From assembly GCF_900113485.1 (NCBI RefSeq), contig NZ_FOPM01000018.1, forward strand, positions 26,765 through 90,764: a stretch of DNA of 64,000 nt, in the 5' to 3' direction. Numbering within the stretch: the stretch's first letter is position 1; every line of letters starts with the position of its first letter. Under the pieces are notes generated by a model that saw only the letters and a program-made list of their open reading frames with translations, was not told the DNA's origin and ran no database searches. Made by a program: the position numbers and the translations under genes. Positions 36,131-44,289 of this stretch are shown one piece after another. This DNA is from Methylobacterium gossipiicola. Its GTDB lineage: Bacteria > Pseudomonadota > Alphaproteobacteria > Rhizobiales > Beijerinckiaceae.

Positions 36131-37194
36131 TGCCGAGCGACCCCCTGACGGAGGCCTTGGCCCGGTTCGCCGTCGACACCCCCCTGGTCCTGTGGCTGCT
36201 GCCCCTGGCGCTGCTACCGTTCCGGCGTTCGGCCCAGCGCGTCGTCGCCGTGGCGTCCCTGGATGCCGGGCCGGCCGATCCCCTGTCCCGGACGATCGGC
36301 TGGACCCTGCGCGGCGCCGGGTGCCTCGCCATCGTGGGCCTCGTCGTCGGCGTCGCCGGCCCGTATCGCCGGGGCGAGACCGTGACCCGGACCGGCATCG
36401 GCGCCCAGGTCTCGATCCTCGTCGATCGCTCGGGCAGCATGAACGAGACCTTCGCCGGGCGTCAGCCCTCGGGCGCGGAGGAATCGAAGGCGGCGGCCTC
36501 GCGCCGTCTGCTCGGCGATTTCGTCGGCAGCCGCGCCCACGATCAGTTCGCCGTCACCGCCTTCTCCACGGCGCCCATGCTGGTGGTGCCGATGACCGAC
36601 CGCCACGCCGCCGTACGCGCCGCCATCCAGGCCATCGACCGGCCGGGCCTCGACTACACCAACGTGGCGCGCGGTCTCGCCCTGGGGCTCGCCCAGTTCG
36701 GGCCGCAGGCCGCCAATGTCTCGCGCGCCCTCCTCATGGTCTCGGACGGCGCGGCGGTGATCGATCCCCGGGTCCAGGGGACCCTGCGGGCGGAGTTCGC
36801 CCGCGTCCGCCCGAACCTCTACTGGCTGTTCCTGCGCACCAAGGGCTCGCCGTCGATCTCCGACAAGCCGGCCGGCGAGGACACGCCCCAGGCCGCGCCC
36901 GAGCGCCACCTCGACCTGTTCTTCAAGAGCCTCGGCGTCCCCTATCGCGCCTTCGAGGCCGAGGGCCCGGAGGCGGTGGCCGCCGCCATTCGCCAGATCG
37001 AAGCCCTGGAGCGCGATCCCATTCCCTACACCGAGCAGCGCCCGCGCCGGGACCTGTCCTGGATCGCCTTCGGGATGGCCCTGTTCGGGCTCCTCGTCCT
37101 CGTGGCGGGCAAGCTCGCCGAGGCCGATTTTCGACGTGGGCGCGGGGCCGCCGCGCGACCGGCCGCGACGGCCCCGGAAAGGATCGCCGCGTGA
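36127..37194 (+). CDS. mxaC: MxaC, von Willebrand factor A membrane protein
   Basis: 355 residues. Two N-terminal membrane segments (about 18-32 and 60-78), a periplasmic-facing VWA domain with an intact MIDAS (D100-R-S-G-S104), and a C-terminal helix (WIAFGMALFGLLVLVAG). The metal-binding MIDAS fits a role in handling calcium. Overlaps mxaA (ATGATG) and mxaK (GTGA). Confidence 0.93.
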   Translation: MMPSDPLTEALARFAVDTPLVLWLLPLALLPFRRSAQRVVAVASLDAGPADPLSRTIGWTLRGAGCLAIVGLVVGVAGPYRRGETVTRTGIGAQVSILVDRSGSMNETFAGRQPSGAEESKAAASRRLLGDFVGSRAHDQFAVTAFSTAPMLVVPMTDRHAAVRAAIQAIDRPGLDYTNVARGLALGLAQFGPQAANVSRALLMVSDGAAVIDPRVQGTLRAEFARVRPNLYWLFLRTKGSPSISDKPAGEDTPQAAPERHLDLFFKSLGVPYRAFEAEGPEAVAAAIRQIEALERDPIPYTEQRPRRDLSWIAFGMALFGLLVLVAGKLAEADFRRGRGAAARPAATAPERIAA

Positions 37195-37841
37195 CTCCTG
37201 CGTCTCCTCCTTTCGCCCCGCCCGCGCGCAGCGCCCTCGTCCAGGGGCGAGCCGCCCCGGCCCTCCGGTTCCATGTCGTCGGAGCCCTGCGCCGGGCCCG
37301 GCCGCATCTCCTCGTCGCCCTGCCGGTCCTGCTTGGCCTCACGGCCCTCGGGTTCGGCGCGGCGGCGTGGCGGGTGGAGCGGAACAACGCCGCCATCGCG
37401 GGGCTCCGGGCCGGGCGCGACGTGCCCGTCGGAACCGATGCCTCGGCGCCCCTGCTGCTGGCGCGTATCCAGGATCTGGCCCGGCGCGGCCAGGCCGAGG
37501 GGATCGAGCCCCTCATCGACGCCCTCGCGCGGGCCGGCGACACCGATCGCGTCGCCCGCGCCCGCTACGCCCTAGCCAACACCCGCCTGCGGCAGGCGTT
37601 CTCGCATCTGGAGCGCAGCGACCTCGACCCCGCCGGTCCCCTCATCACCCTGGCGCGCCAGGATTATCGCCGAGCCCTTCAGGGCAATCCCGATTACTGG
37701 GACGCCAAGTTCAACCTCGATGTGGCCTCGCGCCTCGTGCGTGATTTTCCGGAGTTCGATCGCAAGACCGGCGACGAGCTGAAGGCCGAGCCGAAGCAGA
37801 TCTGGACGGACATTCCGGGCCAGCCCCGGGGTGAACCGTGA
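37191..37841 (+). CDS. mxaK: MxaK, membrane-anchored assembly protein
   Basis: 216 residues from GTG 37191. A Pro-rich cytoplasmic N-terminus, one membrane segment (HLLVALPVLLGLTALGFGAA, about 40-59) and a helical TPR-like periplasmic domain (RRALQGNPDYWDAKFNLDVA). Required for active methanol dehydrogenase with MxaA and MxaL. Start overlaps the mxaC stop. Confidence 0.9.
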   Translation: MTPASPPFAPPARSALVQGRAAPALRFHVVGALRRARPHLLVALPVLLGLTALGFGAAAWRVERNNAAIAGLRAGRDVPVGTDASAPLLLARIQDLARRGQAEGIEPLIDALARAGDTDRVARARYALANTRLRQAFSHLERSDLDPAGPLITLARQDYRRALQGNPDYWDAKFNLDVASRLVRDFPEFDRKTGDELKAEPKQIWTDIPGQPRGEP

Positions 37842-37851
37842 GGGGCGAGCC

Positions 37852-38844
37852 GTGAAGGCGCATCTCGCCCACAATCTGCGCGACGGTCGCTTCCAGGCCC
37901 TGGCCGGAGCGGCCTTTCTCGCCGCCTTGACCTTCGTGCTGCCCGCCCTGCCGCTGACCCGGACCGGGGTGTCGGTGCTGGCGGTGGTCGACATCACCGG
38001 CAGCATGAACGTGCGCGACTACACGGGGGCCGACGGCAAGCCCGTGAGCCGCCTCGACACGGCGCGCGCCGCCCTGCGCGACCTCGTCGCCGCCCTGCCG
38101 TGCGGCTCGCGGTTCGCGCTCGGCCTGTTCACGGAGCGCCGGCCGTTCCTTCTGTTCACGCCCATCGAGGTCTGCGCCGATTTCGCGCCCATCGACGGGG
38201 CGCTCGCGGCCCTCGACTGGCGCATGGCCTGGGAGGGGGACAGCCGCATCTCGGCCGGCCTGTTCCGCTCCATTGAAATGGCTCGAAGCCTCGACACCGA
38301 TCTCCTGTTCCTGACGGACGGGCAGGAGGCGCCGCCACTCCCCAGCACCGGAGGTCCGGCCTTCGAGGGCAAGCCCGGCGCCGTGCGCGGCCTCATCGTC
38401 GGGGTGGGCGCCTATGCCCTGTCGCCGATCCCCCGCTACAACGACCGGGGCCGCGAGATCGGCTTCTACGGGGCCGGCGACGTCCAGCAGGAGAACCGCT
38501 TCGGCCCGCCCCCGGCGGATGCCGAGAGCCGCGAGGGCTACAACCCCCGCAACGCCCCCTTCGGCGGGGCCGCCGCCACGGGCAGCGAGCACCTCTCCTC
38601 CGTGCGCGAGCCCTACCTCAAGAAGCTCGCGGCCGAGACCGGCCTCGCCTACGCCCATCTCGATGGACCGGCTGGCCTCGGCGCCCCGCTTCGCGCCGCG
38701 GCAACTCCGCGCCCCCTGGCCGGTCGCCTCGACCTGCGGCCGTTCCTCGGCGGGGCCGCTCTAGCCCTCGTCCTCTGCGTCTTCCTGCTCCCCACCTGGC
38801 GCGCTTTGCGATTTCCGCGCCGTCCTACCCTGAAAAAGGCCTGA
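37852..38844 (+). CDS. mxaL: MxaL, von Willebrand factor A membrane protein
   Basis: 330 residues from GTG 37852; a GTG at 37831 overlapping mxaK is the alternative. N-terminal membrane helix, VWA domain with MIDAS DITGS (47-51), LFLTDGQEAP, and a C-terminal membrane helix (LGGAALALVLCVFLLP). A second VWA protein next to MxaC is characteristic of the cluster; both are needed for calcium insertion. Confidence 0.92.
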   Translation: MKAHLAHNLRDGRFQALAGAAFLAALTFVLPALPLTRTGVSVLAVVDITGSMNVRDYTGADGKPVSRLDTARAALRDLVAALPCGSRFALGLFTERRPFLLFTPIEVCADFAPIDGALAALDWRMAWEGDSRISAGLFRSIEMARSLDTDLLFLTDGQEAPPLPSTGGPAFEGKPGAVRGLIVGVGAYALSPIPRYNDRGREIGFYGAGDVQQENRFGPPPADAESREGYNPRNAPFGGAAATGSEHLSSVREPYLKKLAAETGLAYAHLDGPAGLGAPLRAAATPRPLAGRLDLRPFLGGAALALVLCVFLLPTWRALRFPRRPTLKKA

Positions 38845-38849
38845 TCCGG

Positions 38850-39383
38850 ATGCGTTTTCTCGTTCCGACCGTGTTCCTCTCTGTTCTGGCCACGGCCGCC
38901 CTCGCCCACGGCCCGACGCCGCAGAAGGTCGACCAGACCGTCACCATCGCGGCCAAGCCCGAGGCGGTGTGGAAGGTGGTCGGCAACTTCGCCGGCATCG
39001 ATGGGTGGCACCCCGATGTCGCGAAGAGCGTCGCCATCGATGGCAATGCCGCCGGCGGGCGTCGCAAGATCACCCTCAAGAACGGCGGCACCCTCGACGA
39101 GGGGCTCGACGAGATGAACGACAAGGGCTTCTCGTACTCGTATCGCCTGTCGGACCCCGACCTGAAGGCACTGCCGGTCTCGTCCTATTCGGCGACCCTC
39201 ACGGTGACGCCGGACGGCGACGGTTCGAAGGTGGAGTGGCTCGCGCGGTTCTACCGGGGCGACACTGGCAATGAGCCGCCGGAGGAGCTGAGCGATGAGG
39301 CCGGCCGCAAGGCGATGAACACCTATTTCGCCGATGGCCTGAAGGGGCTGAAGGCCAAGGTCGAGGGCGGCAAGGGCAAGTGA
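38850..39383 (+). CDS. mxaD: MxaD, periplasmic SRPBCC-fold protein
   Basis: 177 residues. Signal peptide ending ATAALA, then a START/SRPBCC fold (VTIAAKPEAVWKVVGNFAGI, SYRLSDPDLKALPVSSY, VEWLARFYRG). MxaD has been reported to promote interaction between methanol dehydrogenase and cytochrome cL. Five bp after mxaL; its stop overlaps the GTG of mxaE. Confidence 0.92.
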   Translation: MRFLVPTVFLSVLATAALAHGPTPQKVDQTVTIAAKPEAVWKVVGNFAGIDGWHPDVAKSVAIDGNAAGGRRKITLKNGGTLDEGLDEMNDKGFSYSYRLSDPDLKALPVSSYSATLTVTPDGDGSKVEWLARFYRGDTGNEPPEELSDEAGRKAMNTYFADGLKGLKAKVEGGKGK

Positions 39384-40321
39384 TTCTCCGTCTCGCCCTC
39401 GCGGTTCTCCTCGCCGGCACGGTCTGCGGCCCCGTGCTGGGGCAGACCGTCTACGTGGTGAGCCAGGAGGGCGGCACCCTGACGCCGGTGGCGCCGCAGG
39501 GTGCGGCGATCCCCGTGGGCAAGGGGCCGGCGCAGGTGGCGGCGGGGCCGGATGGGCGGCTCGCCCTCGCCTATCCGGACACCCAGACCGTCTCGATGGT
39601 CGAGGGGCGGAGCGGCCGGGTCGTCGCCCGCTTCCCCTTCGCGGGCCAGCCCTTCGGCCTCGCGGTGGCGTCGGACGGCCGAAGCGTATTCGTCGGCGAC
39701 TGGTCGGGGCACCGCGTGGTGCGCCTGTCCAGCGCCACCGGCGCGGTCGAGGGCAGCGTCGCCGTCGGCCGCGATCCGGCGGGCCTCGTCCTCGATCGCG
39801 CCGGCCGCCTCTACGTGGCCGACCGTGAGAGCCATCGGGTCAGCGTCGTCGACACCGCCACCTCGACCCGGATCGGTACGGTGCCGGTGGGCGAGGCCCC
39901 GTTCGCCCTCGCGTTGAACCCGGCGGGCGACCGGCTCTATGTGGCCTGCGTGCGCGGCGGCGACCTCTACGCCATCGATACCGCCACCCTGGCGGTGGTG
40001 GGGCGCGCGGTCCTCGGCGGGATGCCGTACGGCGTCGCCGTGAGCGGTGACGGGGCGCGCATCCTCGTCACCAACCAGCAGACCGGAACGCTCACCGTCC
40101 TCGATGCCACCCTCGCGCCTGTTACGAAGATTCCCGTCGGACGCTATCCGGAGGGTGTGGTGGTCTCCGGGACCACGGCCTACGTGGCGAACTGGTTCTC
40201 GGATTCCGTGTCGGTGATCGATCTGCCCACCCTCACCGAGACGGCGCGCCTTCCCGTCGGCGAGGGACCGCGTGGCCTCGCCGTTCTCGCGCAACAGGAC
40301 CCGGCGGAGGCCCCCCGATGA
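39380..40321 (+). CDS. mxaE: MxaE, secreted beta-propeller (YncE-like) protein
   Basis: 313 residues from GTG 39380 (overlap GTGA with mxaD). Signal peptide ending GPVLG, then seven-bladed propeller repeats of the YVTN/YncE kind: GPAQVAAGPDGRLALAYPD, PFGLAVASDGRSVFVGD, PFALALNPAGDRLYVA, PEGVVVSGTTAYVANW. Position right after mxaD matches MxaE of M. extorquens; its biochemical job is not known. Confidence 0.87.
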   Translation: MILRLALAVLLAGTVCGPVLGQTVYVVSQEGGTLTPVAPQGAAIPVGKGPAQVAAGPDGRLALAYPDTQTVSMVEGRSGRVVARFPFAGQPFGLAVASDGRSVFVGDWSGHRVVRLSSATGAVEGSVAVGRDPAGLVLDRAGRLYVADRESHRVSVVDTATSTRIGTVPVGEAPFALALNPAGDRLYVACVRGGDLYAIDTATLAVVGRAVLGGMPYGVAVSGDGARILVTNQQTGTLTVLDATLAPVTKIPVGRYPEGVVVSGTTAYVANWFSDSVSVIDLPTLTETARLPVGEGPRGLAVLAQQDPAEAPR

Positions 40322-40917
40322 AGCGTCGCGTGACATGGCGGCGACCTGTCCTCGCCCTCGGCATTCCGCTCTGGCTCGCCGCCTGCGACCGGCCGGAGGA
40401 GGCCGCCAAGGCTCGGCCTGAGACCGAGGACGGGACCGTGGTCGCGACGAAATCCGACGCGGACGTTCCGCCCTGGCTCTCGCCGACGGACCCCATGGAG
40501 CCGGCCCGCTGGCTCGCCAGCCGTGAACTCGGCCGCCCCGCCCCCGAGGTGGGTTCGCAGGCCGATCATCTGCGCCACAGCCTCGCCCGCGCCAAGCAGG
40601 TGTTCATCGAGGATCCGCGCATGGTGGCCAACCGCACGGTGCAACTCGGGCAAATGCTGACCGAGGCCGGGATGCCGGAACCCTATGCCGACCTCCTCGA
40701 CGGGCTGGAGGCCGTGGCGGCGGTGACCACCCGTAAGCAGCTCTACGGCGAGATGTGCCAGCAGTACTACAACACCCGCCGTCAGGGGGTGGACCGGGCC
40801 ACCGCCCTGGCGCGCCTCACGGAGCGTTACGCCGCCCAGGGCAGCGGCGACGACAAGGCCGGTCCGCCCCCCGCCTCCGGGGATGCGCCCGGCCCCGCTC
40901 CCGGGACCGCGCGATGA
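40318..40917 (+). CDS. mxaH: MxaH, lipoprotein of the mxa cluster
   Basis: 199 residues. Lipobox LAAC (Cys at 23) predicts a lipid-anchored periplasmic protein; a helical core (HLRHSLARAKQVFIEDPRMV, LYGEMCQQYYNTRR) and a Pro/Ala-rich tail follow. Assignment to MxaH rests on place between mxaE and mxaB and on size. Function unknown. Start and stop both overlap neighbours by 4 bp. Confidence 0.82.
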   Translation: MKRRVTWRRPVLALGIPLWLAACDRPEEAAKARPETEDGTVVATKSDADVPPWLSPTDPMEPARWLASRELGRPAPEVGSQADHLRHSLARAKQVFIEDPRMVANRTVQLGQMLTEAGMPEPYADLLDGLEAVAAVTTRKQLYGEMCQQYYNTRRQGVDRATALARLTERYAAQGSGDDKAGPPPASGDAPGPAPGTAR

Positions 40918-41555
40918 CGAGCGTCCTCATCGTGGACGACCATCCGGTGATCCTGCGCGGCTTTCGCCGCATCATGGAGGATGCCGGGGTCGAGACCGTC
41001 CACGAGGCCACGGATATCGCCGGGGGATACCGGCTGTTCAACCGCCTGCGCCCCGGCATGGTGGTGGTCGATCTCACGTTCCGCACGGGGGCCTTGGCGG
41101 GCCTGTCCCTCATCCGGCAGATCCGCACCCTGGCGCGCGACACCCGCATCCTCGCCTTCAGCATGCACGACGATCCGATCATCGTCTCGCGGGCCCTGGA
41201 GAGCGGCGCCACGGGCTATGTCCTCAAGGACGTCCCGGCGGCCCGGTTCCAGGAGGCGTTCGAGACCGTGCGGTCCGGGCGGAGCTACCTCGACCATGCC
41301 CTCGCCACCCGCGTGGCGGTGCTCGGCCTCGCCGGCCAGCCGGCGCCGCTGGCCGATCTCACGGCGCGCGAGCTTCAGATCCTGTCGCTTCTCGGCCGAG
41401 GCCAATCCTACGGTGCCATCGCCGACACCCTGGCGGTGAGCTACCGCACGGTCATCGCCGCCTGCGCCAGCCTGCGCCGCAAGCTCGGGGTCCGGACGCT
41501 GGCCGAACTCATCCACGTCGCCGTCTCGCACGGCGAGGCCGGCCCCGCCCGCTGA
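40914..41555 (+). CDS. mxaB: MxaB, NarL/LuxR-type response regulator
   Basis: 213 residues. Receiver domain with D8-D9, phospho-acceptor D53 (VVVDLTF), S83 and K106; LuxR-type HTH at about 150-205 (TARELQILSLLGRGQSYGAI, ADTLAVSYRTV). In M. extorquens MxaB is needed for mxa transcription and affects the XoxF/MxaF switch. There is no histidine kinase next to it. It is co-transcribed as the last gene (ATGA with mxaH), which would give positive feedback on the operon. Confidence 0.93.
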   Translation: MTSVLIVDDHPVILRGFRRIMEDAGVETVHEATDIAGGYRLFNRLRPGMVVVDLTFRTGALAGLSLIRQIRTLARDTRILAFSMHDDPIIVSRALESGATGYVLKDVPAARFQEAFETVRSGRSYLDHALATRVAVLGLAGQPAPLADLTARELQILSLLGRGQSYGAIADTLAVSYRTVIAACASLRRKLGVRTLAELIHVAVSHGEAGPAR

Positions 41556-41559
41556 GTTC

Positions 41560-42171
41560 CTACTGCCCGGCGCCCGCCGGTCGCTTGAGGGAGAATCGCG
41601 TCTCCGGTTCGGCGGTGAAGTAATCGAAATAGCCGCCGCGCAGGATCGGCCGCATGGCCCCGGTCTCCACGAGGCCGTCGCGGATGAAGGCGTCGTCGAT
41701 GTAGATCGACACCACCTGCCCGATCACCAGGAAGTGGCTGGCGTCCGATCCGTCGAGGGGCTGCAGCGGCACGGTGCGCACCCACTTGCACTCGATGGCG
41801 GCGGGCGATTCGCCCACCCGCGGCGGCCGCACCTTTCGCGATGGCACCGGTGTCAGGCCGGCGGCCTCGAACTCGCTCTGGCCCCGCGGCAGGGGCGCCG
41901 AGGTGGCGTTCATGGCGTCCCGCAGGGCATGGGTCGCGAGGTTGCACACGAACTCGCCGCCCTCCTCGGCGAAGGTCATGGCGTCCTTGCGGCCCGAGGA
42001 CGAGAACATCACCATGTCGGGGTCGGCGGCCACGGCGTTGAAGTAGGAATAGGGGGCCAGATTGACCTGACCCGCCCGGTTCATGGCGCTGATCCAGCCG
42101 ATGGGCCGGGGCGCGACGAGGGCCTTGAACGGGTTGTGGGGCAGGCCCCGGGTCTCGGAATCGTAATGCAT
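41560..42171 (-). CDS. Flavin reductase-like FMN-binding protein
   Basis: 203 residues. FMN-binding split barrel of the flavin reductase domain family: LVAPRPIGWISAMNRAGQVN, LAPYSYFNAVAADPDMVMFS, EFVCNLATHALRDAMNATSA. Members supply reduced flavin or act as flavoproteins of unknown partners. Convergent with mxaB (4 bp apart) and 5 bp downstream of the nitroreductase gene, with which it forms a two-gene operon. Confidence 0.9.
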   Translation of the reverse strand: MHYDSETRGLPHNPFKALVAPRPIGWISAMNRAGQVNLAPYSYFNAVAADPDMVMFSSSGRKDAMTFAEEGGEFVCNLATHALRDAMNATSAPLPRGQSEFEAAGLTPVPSRKVRPPRVGESPAAIECKWVRTVPLQPLDGSDASHFLVIGQVVSIYIDDAFIRDGLVETGAMRPILRGGYFDYFTAEPETRFSLKRPAGAGQ

Positions 42172-42176
42172 GGGCT

Positions 42177-42740
42177 TCAGATCCGGGTGACGATGTCGGC
42201 GAGATCCGGCCGGGGCCGGTCGCTCGGCACCTCCTGGGGATGGCCGATATGGATGAAGCCGGCGAGCTTCTCGGCGGGGCTCAACCCGAGGGCCTCGAGG
42301 ACGCGGCGGTCGTAGGCGAACCATTCCGTGAGCCAGGCGGTGGCGTAGCCCGCCGCGTTCGCCGCCACCACGAGGTTCATGCACACGGCACCCGCCGACA
42401 GCACCTGCTCCCATTCGGGGATCTTCGTGTGGGGGCCGGCGCGGGAGACAACGGCCACCACCACGGGGGCGTGGGCGAGGCGCTTGGATTCGAGGTCGAG
42501 GCGCGCGGCATCCGCCTCCGGATGATCGGCGGCGTAGGTCTGCGCGATGGTGGCGCCGATGCGGGTTCGTGCCTCGCCTTCGAGGACGAGGAAGCGCCAG
42601 GGCGCGAGCTTGCCGTGATCGGGCACCCGGGCGGCCAGGGTCAGGAGCGTGTCGAGTTCGGTCGGGCTCGGCCCCGGTCCGTCGAGGCGAGGCGGCGGCA
42701 CGGAGCGGCGGGTGCGCAGAAGATCGAGGGTGGCGTTCAT
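42177..42740 (-). CDS. Nitroreductase family protein
   Basis: 187 residues. Single-domain YdjA/nitroreductase fold: LRTRRSVPP, AARVPDHGKLAPWRFLVLEG (FMN contacts), AGAVCMNLVVAANAAGYATAWLTEW, and IGHPQEVP. YdjA-like enzymes use FMN and NAD(P)H; the natural substrate is often unknown. First gene of an operon with the flavin reductase-like gene, divergent from a secreted unknown. Confidence 0.9.
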   Translation of the reverse strand: MNATLDLLRTRRSVPPPRLDGPGPSPTELDTLLTLAARVPDHGKLAPWRFLVLEGEARTRIGATIAQTYAADHPEADAARLDLESKRLAHAPVVVAVVSRAGPHTKIPEWEQVLSAGAVCMNLVVAANAAGYATAWLTEWFAYDRRVLEALGLSPAEKLAGFIHIGHPQEVPSDRPRPDLADIVTRI

Positions 42741-42892
42741 CGAAACCTTGTGGCGATGGGCCGGGGATGGCGGCGTTGCGGGAGATCTAGCATAGATGGC
42801 GGCCGATGCCGTCGGTCATGCCGTCGCCACGGTCCCGTCGCAGAGCGGTCCGCGCGCCCGCCGAGGTGTGCCGCGCGCAAGGGAGAGGTCGC

Positions 42893-43804
42893 ATGAACAG
42901 GAGCCCGACGGTCGCCGTCGCCATGATGGCCCTGGGGCTGGCGATGCCCGCGCGCGCGCAGGATGGTGGCCTCCACAACCGGATCGGGCCGAACCTCCCG
43001 ACCCCGTCTCTGACCGAGCCGGAACCGCAGCCCTCCGCCCCCCGGATCGACGCGCCCCTGACCCTCGGCGCGGTGTTCGCCGGCAACGACAAGCCCCTGC
43101 GTTCGGGCCTCGCCTGGCGCATCTACGAGGACCGCACGGACGGGGTGAAGCCCGCCATCGTCGCGCGCTCCGAGGCCCCCGAGCCGAGCTTCACCCTGGC
43201 GCCCGGTGCCTACGTCGCCACCGTGACGTACGGCTTCGCGAGTGCCGCGAAGCGCATCGTCATGGCGGGGGCGCCGGTCTCGGATGTGCTCAAGGTCAGT
43301 GCCGGGGCGCTCAAGCTCTCGGGAGCCATCGGCGACGTGAAGATCCCGGCGGCCCAGGTCGCGTTCTCGGTGTTCGTGCCCATCGGCACCAACTCCGAGG
43401 GTCGTCTCGTGCGCAGCGGCGTCAAATCCGGCGAGCTGCTGCGCCTGCCCGAGGGCACCTATCACGTGGTGTCCACCTACGGGGAGTCGAACGCCATCGA
43501 GCGCGCCGACCTGAAGGTCGAGAACGGCAAGGTCACGGACGCCACGCTCAGCCACCACGCCGCCACCGTGACCCTGAAGCTCGTCGCCGCCCCCGGAGCC
43601 GAGGCCTTCGCCGGGACGGCCTTCAGCGTGCTGACGCCGGGCGGCGACACCATCCGCGAGGCCATCGGCGCCTTTCCGCAGGTGGTCCTGGCCGAGGGCG
43701 ACTACGTGCTCATCGCCCGCCACGACGGGCAGGTCTATACCCGCGAATTCAAGGTCGAGAGCGGGATGGACCGCGACATCGAGGTGGAGGCGAAGGCCAC
43801 GTGA
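42893..43804 (+). CDS. Secreted protein with three beta-sandwich repeats, unknown
   Basis: 303 residues. Signal peptide ending MPARA-Q, a Pro-rich linker (RIGPNLPTPSLTEPEPQP), then three related segments of about 75 residues, each ending in a 'GxYxV...YG/HxG' strand (TLAPGAYVATVTYGFA, RLPEGTYHVVSTYGES, VLAEGDYVLIARHDGQ) and a following charged 'K/R-V' strand. Such repeats resemble carboxypeptidase-regulatory or VWA-associated beta domains. Overlaps the next gene (GTGA). No function assigned. Confidence 0.75.
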   Translation: MNRSPTVAVAMMALGLAMPARAQDGGLHNRIGPNLPTPSLTEPEPQPSAPRIDAPLTLGAVFAGNDKPLRSGLAWRIYEDRTDGVKPAIVARSEAPEPSFTLAPGAYVATVTYGFASAAKRIVMAGAPVSDVLKVSAGALKLSGAIGDVKIPAAQVAFSVFVPIGTNSEGRLVRSGVKSGELLRLPEGTYHVVSTYGESNAIERADLKVENGKVTDATLSHHAATVTLKLVAAPGAEAFAGTAFSVLTPGGDTIREAIGAFPQVVLAEGDYVLIARHDGQVYTREFKVESGMDRDIEVEAKAT

Positions 43805-44217
43805 CGAAGTTTCTCCGTCCTTCGCCGCGGCCGTCGCGGCTCGCCTCGGTCCTCGCCGCCCTGCTGATGGCCGGTTCGGCCGCGCGGGCGCAGACCATCG
43901 CCGACGGCTCGGACGCCGCCTTGCCCGCCGGGACGGCGCCCGCCGTCATGGCCCTCCTCGGCAAGGGGCTGAAGGCCCCCGAGGCCGCCCGCTACGGTCG
44001 CCTGCGCCCGGGCCGGGCGGGGGCCATCTGCGGCGACGTCGATACGACGAACCGGATGGGCCAACACGTCGGCCCGCGCGGTTTCGTGGCCGATCTCGAG
44101 AGCGGCTTCGCCGCCATCGTCCCGGACGGTCCCGAGCTTCGCAACCCGGCCAGCCCGGCCCATTACGCGGCGATGCAGCGGACCCTCGCGCTGTTCTCCG
44201 CCAATTGCGCGATCTGA
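43801..44217 (+). CDS. Secreted hypothetical protein
   Basis: 138 residues from GTG 43801, coupled to the preceding gene. Signal peptide ending GSAARA-Q, then an unrecognised domain with two cysteines (ICGDVDTTNRMGQHVGPRGF and SANC near the end) that could be disulfide-linked. Residue pattern CGDVDTxNRMG...GPRGFV suggests a small conserved periplasmic fold. Function unknown; presumably a partner of the repeat protein. Confidence 0.7.
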   Translation: MTKFLRPSPRPSRLASVLAALLMAGSAARAQTIADGSDAALPAGTAPAVMALLGKGLKAPEAARYGRLRPGRAGAICGDVDTTNRMGQHVGPRGFVADLESGFAAIVPDGPELRNPASPAHYAAMQRTLALFSANCAI

Positions 44218-44249
44218 CCGTTCTCGTTCCCGGCCGCCCGCCGGATCTC

Positions 44250-44278
44250 ACGGACCCTGACCGCGGGGCAGGGTCCGT
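44250..44278. terminator. Bidirectional hairpin between convergent genes
   Basis: Perfect 10-bp stem ACGGACCCTG with CAGGGTCCGT and nine-base loop, in the 72-bp gap between the secreted hypothetical gene and thrS, which converge. No T-run on either side; its placement is the argument for a terminator role. Confidence 0.65.
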
Positions 44279-44289
44279 ACGGCTGGGGC

